Source: Aotearoamyces nothofagi
Taxonomy: Eukaryota > Ascomycota > Leotiomycetes > Leotiales > Tympanidaceae
Length of the DNA stretch: 64,000 nt
Direction of reading: 5' to 3'
Assembly (NCBI GenBank): GCA_015345905.1
Contig: JADDTR010000023.1
Location: forward strand, 1 to 64,000
The position numbers and the translations under genes are program-made. Of this stretch, positions 1 to 12,200 are shown one piece after another. The notes under the pieces were generated by a model, which was given only the letters and a program-made list of their open reading frames with translations, was not told where the DNA came from and searched no databases. Every line of letters begins with the position of its first letter. The stretch's first letter is position 1.

Positions 1-1574
1 AATATAATAAAGAAATATAAGTATTAATTCTTTTATATATATTTAATTACAGAAGTTGATATTAAATTATAGACTCTCTCTCTTTATTATAGACAATAAA
101 AGATTACTAGAGAGAGACAAAAGAGTCGTTAGTAACGAGGAATTATCAACTGTTCAGTTACTGTCTATTATCACTCTACTATCTATTACTACTCAGTCTA
201 GACCTTATTTCTAAACCTCGTTGTCAATGAGGAATCTACCAGATTTATATATATATTAATTATAGTATTTCTCCTTTATCTAAGGCAAGGTTTTATCTAT
301 CAATATTTCTAATCCTTCTATTAGTATATACTTTGCAATCAATAAACTACTATCACTTATCTATAATTGGAAGTTTAGAAAAACACTCGTTGTCAACGAT
401 CAATTTATTGCTCTCCAGTATTGAAGAGAGTTATATAAAGACAACTATTCTAAAATCTGGTCGATGTTAAAGACTTATTGAAGTAATTAGAGAGTAAAAG
501 ACTACTTAAAGATATCTAAGTAATATCTTATTGCTAATGAACATTTCAGTTCATTTTTTATATATATATATCTTGTTACTACAACTGGCTATACTTCTAG
601 AAAACCTTTCTAGAATCCTTGTCTATAATAAAGTTTCTTCTTGCTATTTGGTTATATCAAATAGAATTAGATAAAGAGAATACTAATATTGCTTGGAAAG
701 CTAAGGATTTCTCAGAATTATATTGTACAAATCTTAAGGAAGGAGGGAAGAGACAAAAGGTAATAGCAAAGGACTTGGATATTGCTTATCAATACCGAGT
801 AACAAACAGCTTAAATCCTTGTTGGTAGTACTACTTTGATTAAAATAGTCGGTCTAAACGATTTTTATTATTAGTTATATACTATAAAATACTATTCTCC
901 CTTTCAACAGCTTGTTTTAAACAGTATTGTATATTAAATATAATTAAAGGTATATACTCTCGTTGCCAATAAAGAAAACCGAGTTTTGAACAGGGGTCAA
1001 AATGGTATAGCTGTACCAAAAAGTGTATAGATATACCTGTACTTTTTGTTGATTTTTGTATTTTTCAGCCGATTTTTTTCACTTACTAAATTCCTCGTTA
1101 GCAACGACTTTAGCAACAACTTTTAGTAATGTTGCTCTAAATTGATAGTCTATACTTACTAAGATTTATTTTCAATATACTAAAATTTAAAATCATTTAC
1201 TAAATTCCTCGTTGCCAACAACTAAGTACTCTATTCCACTTCTAAAATACTCTATTCCACTTCTAAAATGCTCTATTCTACTCTAAGATCCTCTAAAACT
1301 CGTCTGGAATGTAAATTTTCCTTATTGACACTGATTTTTCACCAAAATTCTACTTATTCTAGAGGTAAAATTTATACTTCTAATATACTCTGGATTCTTA
1401 GAATTTGGCAAAAAATTTTCTGCTTTCAGTGGGATTCAGAGATATAGATAAGAATCATTTCTTATATATATACTCTAACTACTATTATAATCTACTTTAG
1501 CACTGAAAATAAATACTGTTGCTGCTGCTCTACAGTCTACAAAAGTCTTGTTGACACCTACTCTAATCACTCGA
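1..1574. other. AT-rich gene-free island, probably RIP-affected
   Basis: Strongly AT-rich DNA with many TA steps and stops in all frames; the longest open stretch is only about 70 codons and resembles nothing I know. The change to ordinary composition is sharp, near 1575-1620, just downstream of the aldehyde dehydrogenase. This is the usual look of RIP-mutated repeats in Pezizomycotina, but I cannot name the ancestral element. GC-containing palindromes stand out in it and are listed separately. Confidence 0.7.
125..1222. repeat. Six scattered copies of a CTCGTTGNNAACGAG-like palindrome
   Basis: Copies lie near 125-140, 216-232, 386-400, 958-974, 1093-1108 and 1207-1222. The best ones are near-perfect inverted repeats of the form CCTCGTTNNNAACGAGG. 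At least three extend to AATTCCTCGTT or its reverse complement, and two share a longer left flank reading ACTAAATTCCTCGTT. The core is much richer in GC than its surroundings. It could be the remnant of a short interspersed repeat or a protein-binding palindrome; the sequence alone does not decide. Confidence 0.6.
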
Positions 1575-1874
1575 ATCACGTGAATTCTCTCTGAAAACTC
1601 GCCTAGGCCGCTTGGGGCAGCGGAGCGTAAAATCCGGCAGGATAAAGCCCCATTCTCCTGCAACCTTATTTCGATGTCTTGTATCAAATATACAACAAAG
1701 AGTTGAGTGATAAATGCCAAGGAGCAATTTTAGGTCGCTCGTTATATTGTTATCACGTGATACAAATATTGTTAGAAAATTGGAGCTATCTACATTTAGC
1801 AATTTCATACCAGTGACATATACAATCTATTCTCATCAATTTCTCGTTATTCTCCCTAGATGGCCCGCTGTAGT

Positions 1875-3752
1875 TTACAGCCTGGTGCCCATATTCACGT
1901 GCACAGCCTTCGCATTGCTATATCCTGCTAGACCAGCCTCGCCGAGCTCCCGTCCGATACCGCTCTGCTTCACACCTGGATTGATGTTAGCTAGGTAATA
2001 CGAAGCACGGTAAATATGTATTGAAAACTTACCTCCAAAAGGAATCCTGTAATCCGAGTCGTTGCTGCTGTTAATCCAGACCATGCCAGCTTGAAGTCTC
2101 TTAGCCACACGATGTCCTTTTGTGATATTCTGGGTGAACACAGCTGAGCCGAGACCATAAGTGGTATCGTTCGCTAGCGCAATTGCCTCTTCTTCAGTCT
2201 TGAAGGAAGCAATCACAACAAAAGGTCCAAAGATCTCTTCCTTGTAGATCTTCATGTCAGATTTAACGTTTGTGAAAACCGTTGGCTTGATGAAGAAGCC
2301 CTTTCCATCGCCAACATTGGTGAAAGCTTCACCACCGAGCTCGAGGGTAGCACCTTCCTCCTTGCCGGCGTCGATATAGCTCAAAACACGGTCGTATTGG
2401 GATTTGGTAACCTGGGGTCCTTGGAATGTGTTTTCCTCGAAAGGATCTCCGACAACGGAGACTTCATTTACATGGCCAGTAAATTCCTTGACAAATTGAT
2501 CGTGAATAGTATCTTGGACTAAGATGCGGGATGTTGCGGAGCAAATTTGCCCCTGGTTGCTCATAATACCGATATGCTAAAGATATGCGTGGTCAGTTCC
2601 CTAAATGACTCGTTATTGGTTTGCGATTCTCCACTTACAGCCCATTTCACAGCTTGGTCAAGCTCGCAATCATCGAATACTAACAGGGCAGATTTGCCGC
2701 CAGTCTCTAGAGTGATGTTCTTTATGTTGTTGGCAGCCAACTTCATGATTTCCTTGCCAGTAGCAGTACTGCCAGTAAATGCGATCTTGTCAACATCCAA
2801 ATGAGACGCAATTGCAGCTCCACATTCTCGCCCATAGCCATTGAGAATGTTGACAACTCCTGGCGGGAAACCTGCCTCGTTGATCAACTTGCCAAGATAC
2901 AGGATGCTCAAGGGTGTCTGCTCTGCAGCTTTAATGATAACTGTGTTACCACAAGCCAATGCAGGACCCAGCTTCCAAGCAGCCATATCTAAAGGATAGT
3001 TCCATGGAATGATCTGTCCACAAACACCGACAGGTTCCTTGATAGTGTAAGCAAACTTGTCAGCTCCCGTATCGATTACGCTGCCGAATTGCTTGTCTGA
3101 ATATCCACCGTAGTATTTGAAGACGGCTTGCACCTCGGCTACATCCTCGTTCAAGGCGGCCTGATAAGGCTTGCCATTGTCCCAAGTCTCGATTGTAGCG
3201 AAGGTCTCTCTGTGTTCGCCAATGAGGTCGGACAGCTTAATCATGAGGTTTCCACGGTCGGTAGGTGACAGATCGCGCCATGATGGATCGTTGAGTGCCT
3301 TTCTTGCAGCTTTGACAGCTGTATCGACATCCTCGGCGGTGGCTGCGTATACCGAAGTGATCTCGGCCTCGTTACTGTGCCACACCTAGTCAGCCCCGCC
3401 AAATCCACATGTAACACATTTTGTAACTTATTGTTGACATTGCTTACGTGGGGTTTATAGAGGTCAGCTTCTGGCCGTTGCTGCTCTTCACGAACTCTCC
3501 ATTGATGAACAGCCCGATGGGCTGGGTATATGTGCGACCGTTGGGGGCGGTAAGCTCGACCTCAAGATCCGACGCCATCTTCACGCCTGTGGCTGTGGAC
3601 AAAAACCGTGTCGTTATAGTGCGATTGATTTGAGTCTGCGGCGTGGATTGGAGCTCAGTTATGCGTGCAGGTCTTGTCCGTGGCAACTGAGAAAAGGATC
3701 TATGAAAGATTGCGGGACGAAGATTCTTAAACGGCTGGACAGATCTGCGCAT
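1875..3752 (-). CDS. Aldehyde dehydrogenase (NAD(P)+), likely mitochondrial form
   Basis: Oxidises aldehydes (acetaldehyde is typical for the family) to carboxylic acids. Four exons read from the minus strand: 3752-3448, 3374-2639, 2576-2033 and 1975-1875, giving about 561 residues. Splicing restores family blocks at every junction, for example SINPTNEAEIT, AVKWAHIGIMSNQGQIC and PFGGVKQSGIGRE. The general base is Glu ~325 in LETGGKS and the nucleophile Cys ~359 in NQGQIC; their spacing of 34 is normal. The first ~58 residues are rich in Arg, Ser and Thr and nearly acid-free, like a mitochondrial presequence. They are followed by an in-frame Met (MASDLEVEL) where cytosolic homologues would begin, so two forms are possible. 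The gene directly borders the AT-rich island but shows no damage. Family assignment is secure; the physiological substrate is inferred. Confidence 0.95.
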
Positions 3753-5241
3753 AATAAACTAGACACAATCAGGGAGGCTGAGGGGGGTGGGAGAGGAAAT
3801 GGGAGAGGAAATGGCCCATCTATATACCTACTTGGGCATAGGAGCGGGGGGTTAGCTCAGCTATCGAAGCTACGCCATTCGCTGCGCCGCCCCGCTGCTG
3901 CCGACGCTAACTTGCCGCCTACGGGGCTGCGAGTTTACGTTTTCTGCGAACTGATAGCGGGTGCACATGCTATTTGTGGATAAGCGGCCAATGCCCCGCC
4001 ACGCCCGCCATTATCTCTACGGTGGCCTGGGCAAGCGCGCAAGGTGCCAAGCACGAGCGAAGCTGGGGCAAGCTGTGCGTGCAGGCGGAGCCTTGGTGGA
4101 GGTTGGCGACTTGGATGATCAGAGGCGTCTAAAGGCAGAGACGTAGAGGCTGCAAATACTACGGTGGCCATGAAGTACCCCGTCCTAACAGTACAAGCTA
4201 TGCAAAGCTCGCATAGCTGTACATGCTCTGTACTGTACTACATACTACATAGAAACGTACAGTACGTACTATACCTACCGTTAGTAGCATTTCCCCACAG
4301 CGACATCAACAGCGACATCAATAGCTACATCCACAGCGACATCAATAGGGACACCTACAACGACACCCACAACGACACCCTCAACGACATCCACAACGAT
4401 ATCCACTGTCATTTCCACTGTCAGATCCACTGTCAGATCCACCACGGCGTCTACATATCAAACTCTGCTTACCAGCTGCTCTTCTGGTCGCAGCCTTCCT
4501 TTCTGAAGCCCCGGGACCTCGCCCCCGAGTCCCCGGGGTCACTGCTTATCGGAGCTGCTCTCCGTTACAGACCTGGTGTGCCTGTCTTGCTGCCGTGCTG
4601 CCGTCCTGATCTCTTAACGCCGTCGGCGTTTACGAAAGAAGCTCTCAGCCTCGCCCGCTATTGAAGCTATGACCTCGCATCTGGAGCTTGCTTCCTATTG
4701 CATCGAGAACTTCTGGCGCAGATCTGCTCGGAGGTTCCTCTCTCTCAACCTCTTCAGCAACGTCTTCCATTCTACATCAACATCTATCGGCACCTGTCTA
4801 ACTCGAATTGCCGCATGCTGAGAACTTGAGAAGTCCGCATCTATTTCTGATCTTCGTGTTGATACAAATATGCTGACGTAGCATAAATGCATGCTGTACA
4901 TACCTATATACCTAATATGCCTAATATATGATTAATGGTCTTCGTACCGATACACACAGTCTTCCCATACCGCCAAAATCCGCACCTGCGAATCATGCTC
5001 CAATACACCACTATACACCGTGATAGAATACATCCAAGATCCCCACGCCAGAATGTCAAAAGTGACACCGCCGCCCACTGGGTATATAAAGTGCCTCGGA
5101 TACCCGATACATGCAACTCTTCTGCGATGCCCGCAAAACGAATTAAGAGCACAGATATTAATATAGCTCGCTCAGCGAAGCTTGGGATGCTAAAACAATT
5201 TGAAACATGTTTGAGATAGGAAATTTTTGTAAGTGTCTGGG
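3753..5241. other. Intergenic: ALDH promoter side and bZIP 3' side
   Basis: No convincing gene. Contains a CT/AG-rich stretch at about 3780-3850, the 12-bp minisatellite listed below, several GTACAGTAC-type palindromes at 4225-4275, and a GC-rich inverted repeat around 4505-4540 (CCCCGGGACC with CCCCGGGGTC). The open frame of about 166 codons across the minisatellite begins at GTG and encodes only tetrapeptide repeats. Confidence 0.7.
4299..4442. repeat. 12-bp minisatellite, about 12 copies
   Basis: Twelve consecutive 12-bp units related to AGCGACATCAAC. They diverge progressively from left to right and end in TGTCAGATCCAC units. Because 12 is a multiple of three, all frames stay open through the array, which creates a false coding appearance. 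Confidence 0.85.
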
Positions 5242-6933
5242 TCACTGTCTTTTCTGTTCAGTTCTTGGCCCTCCTGGCCATGCTCTTTCGTACCCGTGAG
5301 GATACTGCTCAAATGTGGATCTAGTAGTCGGCGAGGGTGCTGGCACCGCGTTCATACTTCCGCTCCCCGGACCAGTGACATTCTCAATTCGTAGCGGAGG
5401 TAGATTTGCTGACGGTTGGGCAGGACCAGGCCCAGCTCCGGAGGCAATGCCGGCACCCGGATGGTGCAATGTGTTTGTAGGGAAATAATCACCTAATGTA
5501 TCTGTTCTTCTCCGCCTCGCAGGTCGGTCCTGGCCCTGAGGAGTACTGGGCTCGGATGTCGGATATGTAGCACTAGAAGGAGGTAGCGGATATGAAGAAA
5601 AAGTTGGCGTTCGAGTAAGTCTTGGGCTCGGCGGCGCCTGCATCGCAATATCCCTCGTGGCATGCGTCCTATATACGACATCTCTAAACCGATCTCTCTC
5701 ACTGCGATAGAAGTCTCTCTCTTGTTCCATATCCCGCAACTTGTTCTCTAAATCTCTCGATTGCTGCTCCAACTTGTGAATGTTCGTGCTCGCTTCTTTC
5801 TCCCTCTCTTTTCGCCGTTGTCGAAATCGCGCTGAGGCACCTGCGTTGCGCGCACGCTTCTCGTCAGCTACTTTCGATGCTGCTTGAACATCTACCGGCA
5901 TAAAAACAGGCCCATGCTCGGTTGGGATGGGCATCATCCTAAAATTGGAGTTATGCCCACCGCTCGGGGAACCTCTGAAGAAGATACTCTCGGGCAGAGG
6001 ATTCATGTACGGACCTTCTGTACCTAAATGTGCTGCCTGGGACGGACTACTTCCTTGTAAAGGCGTGCTGAAAGAAGAGCCTGGGAAATAAGATGAGGCT
6101 TGTGGAGGTAGCTGACCAGCTGTATACCTTGGTGCCGGTGAAGGCTGGCTTGGCCCACTGTACGAGGAAAATGAAGGCGTTGGACTAGTACTCTGAGAGG
6201 GCGGTACACGTGTAGGGGCTCCCATTATAGAAATACTGGCGCGACGTCCAAGAGTTTGTGATGGCGGGGGCGGTGGAAAGTTGTACTGTTGAGAAATACC
6301 GGAAGTTGTTGGCATGGGCGGTACCTCGGACGAGTGTCCAGAGCCTGGTTGCATTGTATAGGCATGAGATCGTTCAGACAAGAATGGCGACTTTCGTGCA
6401 TCGATCATGTTGATTGCGGTCCGGCTGCCTAAACTAACAGCACGCGGTGATTTCGGTATCAAAATCTTTCTGGTTCTTGAAGTCGGGGTCTGGTATTCTC
6501 CTGTGAGCGGTGGAGGACTTGCTGGATGTTCTGTATCGTAGCCATGAGGCACAGCGGGTAACGGAGACGCTACGTACGATGGTCCTCCGAGGTGTGGCGA
6601 CTGCCTGTGATCGCCACTGAGATGAGGACTTGATCTCCTGAAGCCTTCAGGCTCCAGTGGGTTCAATATTGTGTGAACACCAAGGCCTCGTGAATATACA
6701 GGTGTGAGCCGGTCATCCCCAGTTGACGATGTCTGGGAAGCTGGTCCCCTCAGCAAACGTGGAGCTGGCTGCGAAAGTTGCTGTGACCCATGCTCTTGCT
6801 GCTGCTCCCGACCTTCGACCTGTCGCTGAACTTGTTCTTGACCATATTGGAGTCGTACCGGGGGTAGAGTGATATCCCGTCCATCTTTAGGTGAGTGAGA
6901 TGCAGGATGAGACGCAGAAGGCCTCTGCGACAT
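5242..6933 (-). CDS. bZIP transcription factor
   Basis: About 563 residues, no intron needed. Residues ~358-385 hold a basic region with the bZIP signature N-x7-R inside RNAGASARFRQRRK. A heptad coiled coil follows (HKLEQQSRDLENKLRDMEQE and beyond) to about residue 420. The rest is Pro/Ser/Gln-rich, probably disordered and activating; an N-terminal block LGVHTILNP looks more conserved. The basic region belongs to the fungal GASARFRQRRK class, related to Cys-3/MetR-type and similar factors; I cannot place it closer. I chose the ATG at 6933 (MSQRPS) because the open frame continues about 70 codons upstream to a TTG without any further ATG. It acts in the nucleus; target genes are unknown. Confidence 0.9.
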   Translation of the reverse strand: MSQRPSASHPASHSPKDGRDITLPPVRLQYGQEQVQRQVEGREQQQEHGSQQLSQPAPRLLRGPASQTSSTGDDRLTPVYSRGLGVHTILNPLEPEGFRRSSPHLSGDHRQSPHLGGPSYVASPLPAVPHGYDTEHPASPPPLTGEYQTPTSRTRKILIPKSPRAVSLGSRTAINMIDARKSPFLSERSHAYTMQPGSGHSSEVPPMPTTSGISQQYNFPPPPPSQTLGRRASISIMGAPTRVPPSQSTSPTPSFSSYSGPSQPSPAPRYTAGQLPPQASSYFPGSSFSTPLQGSSPSQAAHLGTEGPYMNPLPESIFFRGSPSGGHNSNFRMMPIPTEHGPVFMPVDVQAASKVADEKRARNAGASARFRQRRKEREKEASTNIHKLEQQSRDLENKLRDMEQERDFYRSERDRFRDVVYRTHATRDIAMQAPPSPRLTRTPTFSSYPLPPSSATYPTSEPSTPQGQDRPARRRRTDTLGDYFPTNTLHHPGAGIASGAGPGPAQPSANLPPLRIENVTGPGSGSMNAVPAPSPTTRSTFEQYPHGYERAWPGGPRTEQKRQ

Positions 6934-8259
6934 CGAGCCCTGATCCCCTAACCGTTGATGGTTCCGGAGACCGGAACATTGATCTGTTGGACCGCCTTCC
7001 CAAATTTTCTGATAGCTATTTAGCTTAAAAACAAAATCTGCTAGGCGTTGTTCGAGTATTTCGGGGTATTCTACTCTTGTTCGGTTCTGTTTTGACTGTG
7101 TTTCTGAGCTAGAGAAGACAACCAGAGTAGGGCTTTCACGCAACGAACGACAGACAGACGCTTGTATAGCCAGTGCGAAAGTGTATGCGGGTTGCCTGAG
7201 ATGGCTTCCCGGAGCGGTGAAGGTTGGAGTAGAAAAGCTATTCCTAATTTATCTGCGAGATGTCTCTGTTCATGAAGATTGTCAAAATGCGCACATAGCT
7301 TTGTATGCTGTAAACTGCTCTTAATGTATGGTGAGCTGGCTCGCAGGGATGCTTAGATGTTGATTTGCTTAAGTGTTGATTCCGATTTCGTATTGGCAAC
7401 AATATTAGACGTGATATCACTCCAGGTGATGAATGTACCACAGAGATACTGGATGAGATTGACGCGCGTGTGTAGTCTAGAGAGCAGTTAAATACGAAGT
7501 GTAGGTTTCAACGAAGGTGAAGAGAGCTTTATTCGTCGTAGCTGGACCAGTCATGTACAGAAAGACGGGTCTGGTTGTGTGAGTGGCTGCTCGGTGCTGA
7601 CGAGGTGATTTGGCTAGAGCTTGCCAGTGCCAGGCATCAAACCTCTATGTTGACAGACCAGAAGATGGCGTACAAAGAGGGCAGATGGCAGCTTCGTAAC
7701 CTTTTCCTGGGCATAAAAGCCTTAGGGAAGATCGGTGAGATGACGCTTGTCTTTACTCAGCTCCTCGAGCTGGAACCGCCCAGGTCATCCATCGTCTCCG
7801 CCGTCTCCCAGGCGGTTGTTCTCACCGCGCAGAGATTCACTATACATCTCCACGCCAGGGATGACTACCTGGATCGGTCGGTTGAATGCTGGGATGTGCT
7901 TTGCAAGGCTTCTTGCTGCTAAACCAAGGTACCAGGGACAGCAGAAGCTAAGCACTGTTCAACTGGGAGCCGTTCCCAGGTGACCAGGAGTCAGGCGTGC
8001 ACGGCGCCGTAGTGCATTGGCAGCCCAAGCAAGCTCTAGTAGGGAGCGAGTGGCTTCAGGGAAATCTTTTCGAGCCTGTCGGCAAGCTCACGGGCTTTCG
8101 CGGAAGGCGGGAAGCCCATGCGCACCTACACAACGATACCCAGCAGACACCGCCAGCAGCCACCCCCTGGTGTATCAAAAACTAGCGGGTCAATGGAGTG
8201 TTGGGAATCTGAGATAGCAAGATGGCCGCCGTCGACACCATACTTCATGGGAGCAAGTA

Positions 8260-8282
8260 CAGCACAGCACAGCACAGCACGC
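8260..8282. repeat. ACAGC pentanucleotide array
   Basis: About four tandem copies of the 5-bp unit ACAGC/GCACA beside a GTACAG motif. It is the first member of the ACAG+N pentanucleotide family seen across the window. Confidence 0.8.
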
Positions 8283-9231
8283 CGTGATCGATCGACTTTC
8301 CCGCCCCGTGCTGAGCATGTTCTCGTTCTCCTAGCAAGTCTAGCAAGTTAGCAGACTGTACTTGTATACAGTACCGTCTATCGGTGTATCTCATCCATTC
8401 CCCACAGCACCGCACTGCAGTCTGCGGGTCATGCCATTTAGTCGAGGACACGGCACTCCAAGCAGAGGCAAGGTACGTGTGCTGGCCCGTGGCACGCCTC
8501 GTTAATTGCTCGCACGTTCTTGCCTCGATACAGGTGCGTTGCTCTGTTTGGAAAACGGCAGCGCACCGGAAATCATCCGAGGTCGCGGCGTGGACGACGG
8601 GATATGATGGAACTGGCAATCTCTACGGCGTGTGGCATACGGAATACGGTTAGTAGACGGCAGTGCCGGTGCATATAGTGAAGACACTGGAGAGTTGAGA
8701 CAGACAGCGGTGGCTGCTCTGCAGTTGACGGAGCGCAGCAGAGGTTTAACGAGGCGCACGTTGGCGATGTTGGGACTTGGGGAGCATTGGGCGGCCAAGT
8801 CTCATGCGGCCACAGCACTGTGCTGGCCCGAGAGGACCTAAGGGCACCGTAGGGACAGTACATACAGCCGAGGGAGGTACCTAAGGTACCTAGCAACTGG
8901 GTTATTGGCGCTGGAGCTAGAGCCTTGCGCCCAATTTCCAGCCCTGTCCGGCTTTAATGACCGTATTTAACTTCTGAGCACCAGCGGACGATTCTTTCGT
9001 ACACGGTACGGGGCTGTACCCGTATAGCCTACGTACAAGCACTGTACGGCATTACTCGATACGGCATTTGGTGCTGTTACCCTGCACCGGCCGCCTACCG
9101 TCTCTCGCGAAGGCTTCTTGGCCGACAACGGGAATGCCTTCATTCCAGGACGTACTGCCCTCTGCTGCTCCGGCCACATCCTGCCTGCTGCTCCACGCAT
9201 CATTCCTGCTGTACTGATGCCGTGCATGCCA

Positions 9232-9261
9232 TGTCACTGTCACTGTCACTGTCACTGTCAC
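9232..9261. repeat. TGTCAC hexanucleotide array
   Basis: Five tandem 6-bp units TGTCAC in gene-free DNA. Confidence 0.85.
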
Positions 9262-12200
9262 CGCCCCCTCCCCTGCGCAGTCACAGGCTCCTCGACTGAC
9301 TGGTGCCCAAGTCTTAGTGACCATGGACTCGACCAAGACATCCCAGCAGAGGCCCACGAGTGCCAGGGGCATACCCATGTGATGGGCAGCGGCCCAAGCC
9401 ACGGCGGAGATAACTATCCATTACTGTACGCACAGTGTTTCCGCCGCCTGCAAGATGATGTCGAACAAGCTCCAGAGCTCCAGAAGCTACTCTATGTACA
9501 GTATAGACTACCGTGACTACCTACAGTACGGCCGTGATGCAAGTCTACAGGCCCTACACGGTGCCCCTCAAGGGTCGCCGCCCTTCTCCAGACCGCCGGA
9601 CCCCGAGGGCTTTTAATTCCCTTTTGCCTTTCAGGCCCCACTGCGGTTATTCCGTACTCAAAGCGCCCAGTGCTAGGCACTATCGTATTAGCCATATCAA
9701 ACAGTCGAATGCGCGTGGCCTTCTTCGTCCCATTCTTCATTGTTCATTGGAATTTCGCTACTAATGTAGCTACGAGCGTCGTCATCTATCTTAATTGGTG
9801 TTGTGGTGCTGTGCAGCACTGCAGACACCTCAATACACACCCTACTGTACAACGTACGCACGTACATAGCCGTGCCGAGCGTATACATGATACATACAGC
9901 ACAGTATTATACCTCCGCGCCTGCATCCTCCATATACTGTACAGCAGTACATTACCAAGGGCAAAGTTGGTCAGTAGACGAGTTGTGCTGGCAGCATCCC
10001 TGTGAGCCGATGCCACCGTCGCTGGAGAATCGGCGGATTTGCCGTGTCGTCGCGTATTGAGTCGGCTTGTGCAGCTAACCGGTGAAGCGGCAGCAAGATA
10101 TGAGCTGCAGTAGCTCGTCCCACGCCTTGGAAGCCATTTAGACTTTTCCAGAACGTTGGTGCATGCACAGCTTGCAGCTGAGCTGCATAAGGTACACCTG
10201 TGCTGCCCAGTCCACACCACTTATGCCACTTTATGCCACTGGCTGCCGCTTACTGCAGCCCGGTCGTCGGCCGGCTGCTCGCCCTGTCGTTCGCCCTCCA
10301 CGACATGGACATGCCACCCACGGGCTGTTGATCCCGATTACGCACACGCCTGTGCATCGCACGTACAGTTACAGTACATATACGCTGTGAAACCAGTCGC
10401 AGCTGCCACGCACAAACTCTACTGTCCAGGCTACTGTACAGGACACTGCAAGAGGATCGGTGGCTGATGACCAGTCGTTTTCCTGTACACCTCATAATTC
10501 CAAGGACCGACAACTGATCTCCCAGTAGCGCATACAGGAACGTACAGTAGCACTGCATTGCACTTGCGCAAGCATCGCCTTGCGACAGACTGCAGATGCA
10601 TGCATCGTGTATACGATACAGCAGGCGCAGGAAGTCCCGTAATAGCGCCAGGTGTACTCTCGTCCAATATCTCAGTCGACCGATTCCGCCTCGTTGGGAG
10701 GGAGATCCTGGTGAGGGAGAATGAGCGAGCATTCATGCACCCCACCGGCCCGTGCTATTGCACCACTCTGCCGGTAAAAGACCAGCTGGACGCTGGAAGC
10801 TCCCGTGAGCCCGTCCAGGGTCAGGGTCAGGCATTGCCGTTACCAAGTATTGCGGCCTAAAACGAGTCGTGGAGTGCACTTCGTACCTGATCTTGCTGAT
10901 CCTCTGACCATGATGAACCATGATGGCATGACCGGTACGAAGTAAGGCAGGATTTATACTGTACAGTACATACTCGTAGTAGCTCCTCATGTCGATGAGC
11001 TCGCATGCTTTCTTCAGTAGCTTAATCGACCTGTCATCACGGCGATGAAACGCCTAAAGATTGTGATTGATCGGCCCAACGCTTGTACTACGTACGTACT
11101 AGGTACCCCGTCTGGATACAGTAGTGATAATTGCAATAGCAGGTACCGAGTATTACTGAATCATCGGGCTCTGAGGTTCGTACCGTACCGTGTGTCTCAA
11201 TTCGGTGATTAAAAACGCCCAACGCCTCCGGATGCAAGGCCATTCGGGATTGCCTTTAGCTGTCTCCGTTCTGGAACTGGGACGACCGTGCGAGTGCGCC
11301 TGTACCCTGCCACGCCTGTACAAAGCCAATTTCAAATCACTTCCAATTCGGCTGGCACATATCTAGGGCTCTAGACATGGTCGATGATCGTACTACTGTA
11401 TAAAGTCCAAGAATGCCTATCAATAGTGAAAATAGTTAGTGAGGCTCCCCAGCCGAGAGTGTATTTCGCTGAGAACTTTACTGCTCTCTTGAGGTGTGAG
11501 TCTAGCACGATTGGACATCGAGAAGCTGCCCACCGTACTTCATGATTGCCGCCAGGTCCGTCAGACCACTCGCCACCTCCCTGCTAACACTCCGGCTCGG
11601 TGTGACTCTGTACGGAGTACATGAGAGGGGAAGAAGAAAGACGAAGGAAGGAGGAAGCTGTGGGAAGTTGGGCGCCAGTGCGAGAAGCGCGTTTTCGCCA
11701 TGTTCAATGTCGCACAAGCCAGGTCCTGTAATTCCTGACGGGATTCGGGAAATTGGGCCTGGCAGCCTAGACAGTTGCATCTTAGTTCCTGGCCGAGTCT
11801 ATGAGTTGCTATGTCTCAATCAGGATTGTCTTGACCGTGCCATAGATTCGGTAAATGACAAACTCGACATGGCACTCCTTAGTATCCGCACGAAGTTGGA
11901 GGCGTACTACTGTAATGTATACAAGTAAAAGGAGTCAAGGCACTCACCCCTCTTTTACAATAGCATACCTGTAGGGTCACTCACTGCATTACCGGCCTTC
12001 AGAGAGAAGAGTAAGAAGCATACTTGAAAGACCTGGGGATGCATAAAGACACAAAGACACACCTATATGTATATCGGTGGCGACTTCCATGTAAGATGGA
12101 AGGTAGAGAGAGGTACCTTATGACCTAAGGCAAGGCATTTGGCAGCCCGACGCTAGGGCGCAGCCATCAAACGACTCGGCGCCATACTGTGCAATACAAA

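Noticed and set aside
4164-4664. Plus-strand frame of 166 codons with DINS-type tetrapeptide repeats
   Set aside because: Starts at GTG and is simply the translation of the 12-bp minisatellite.
7930-7995. Short hairpin-like stretch considered as a dispersed 5S rRNA or tRNA
   Set aside because: No A box/C box or B box layout and no fit to the 5S core.
11542-11928. ATG-started frame of 128 codons in the gene-poor block
   Set aside because: No similarity I recognise, an overlapping minus-strand frame of similar length, and no splice or promoter support.
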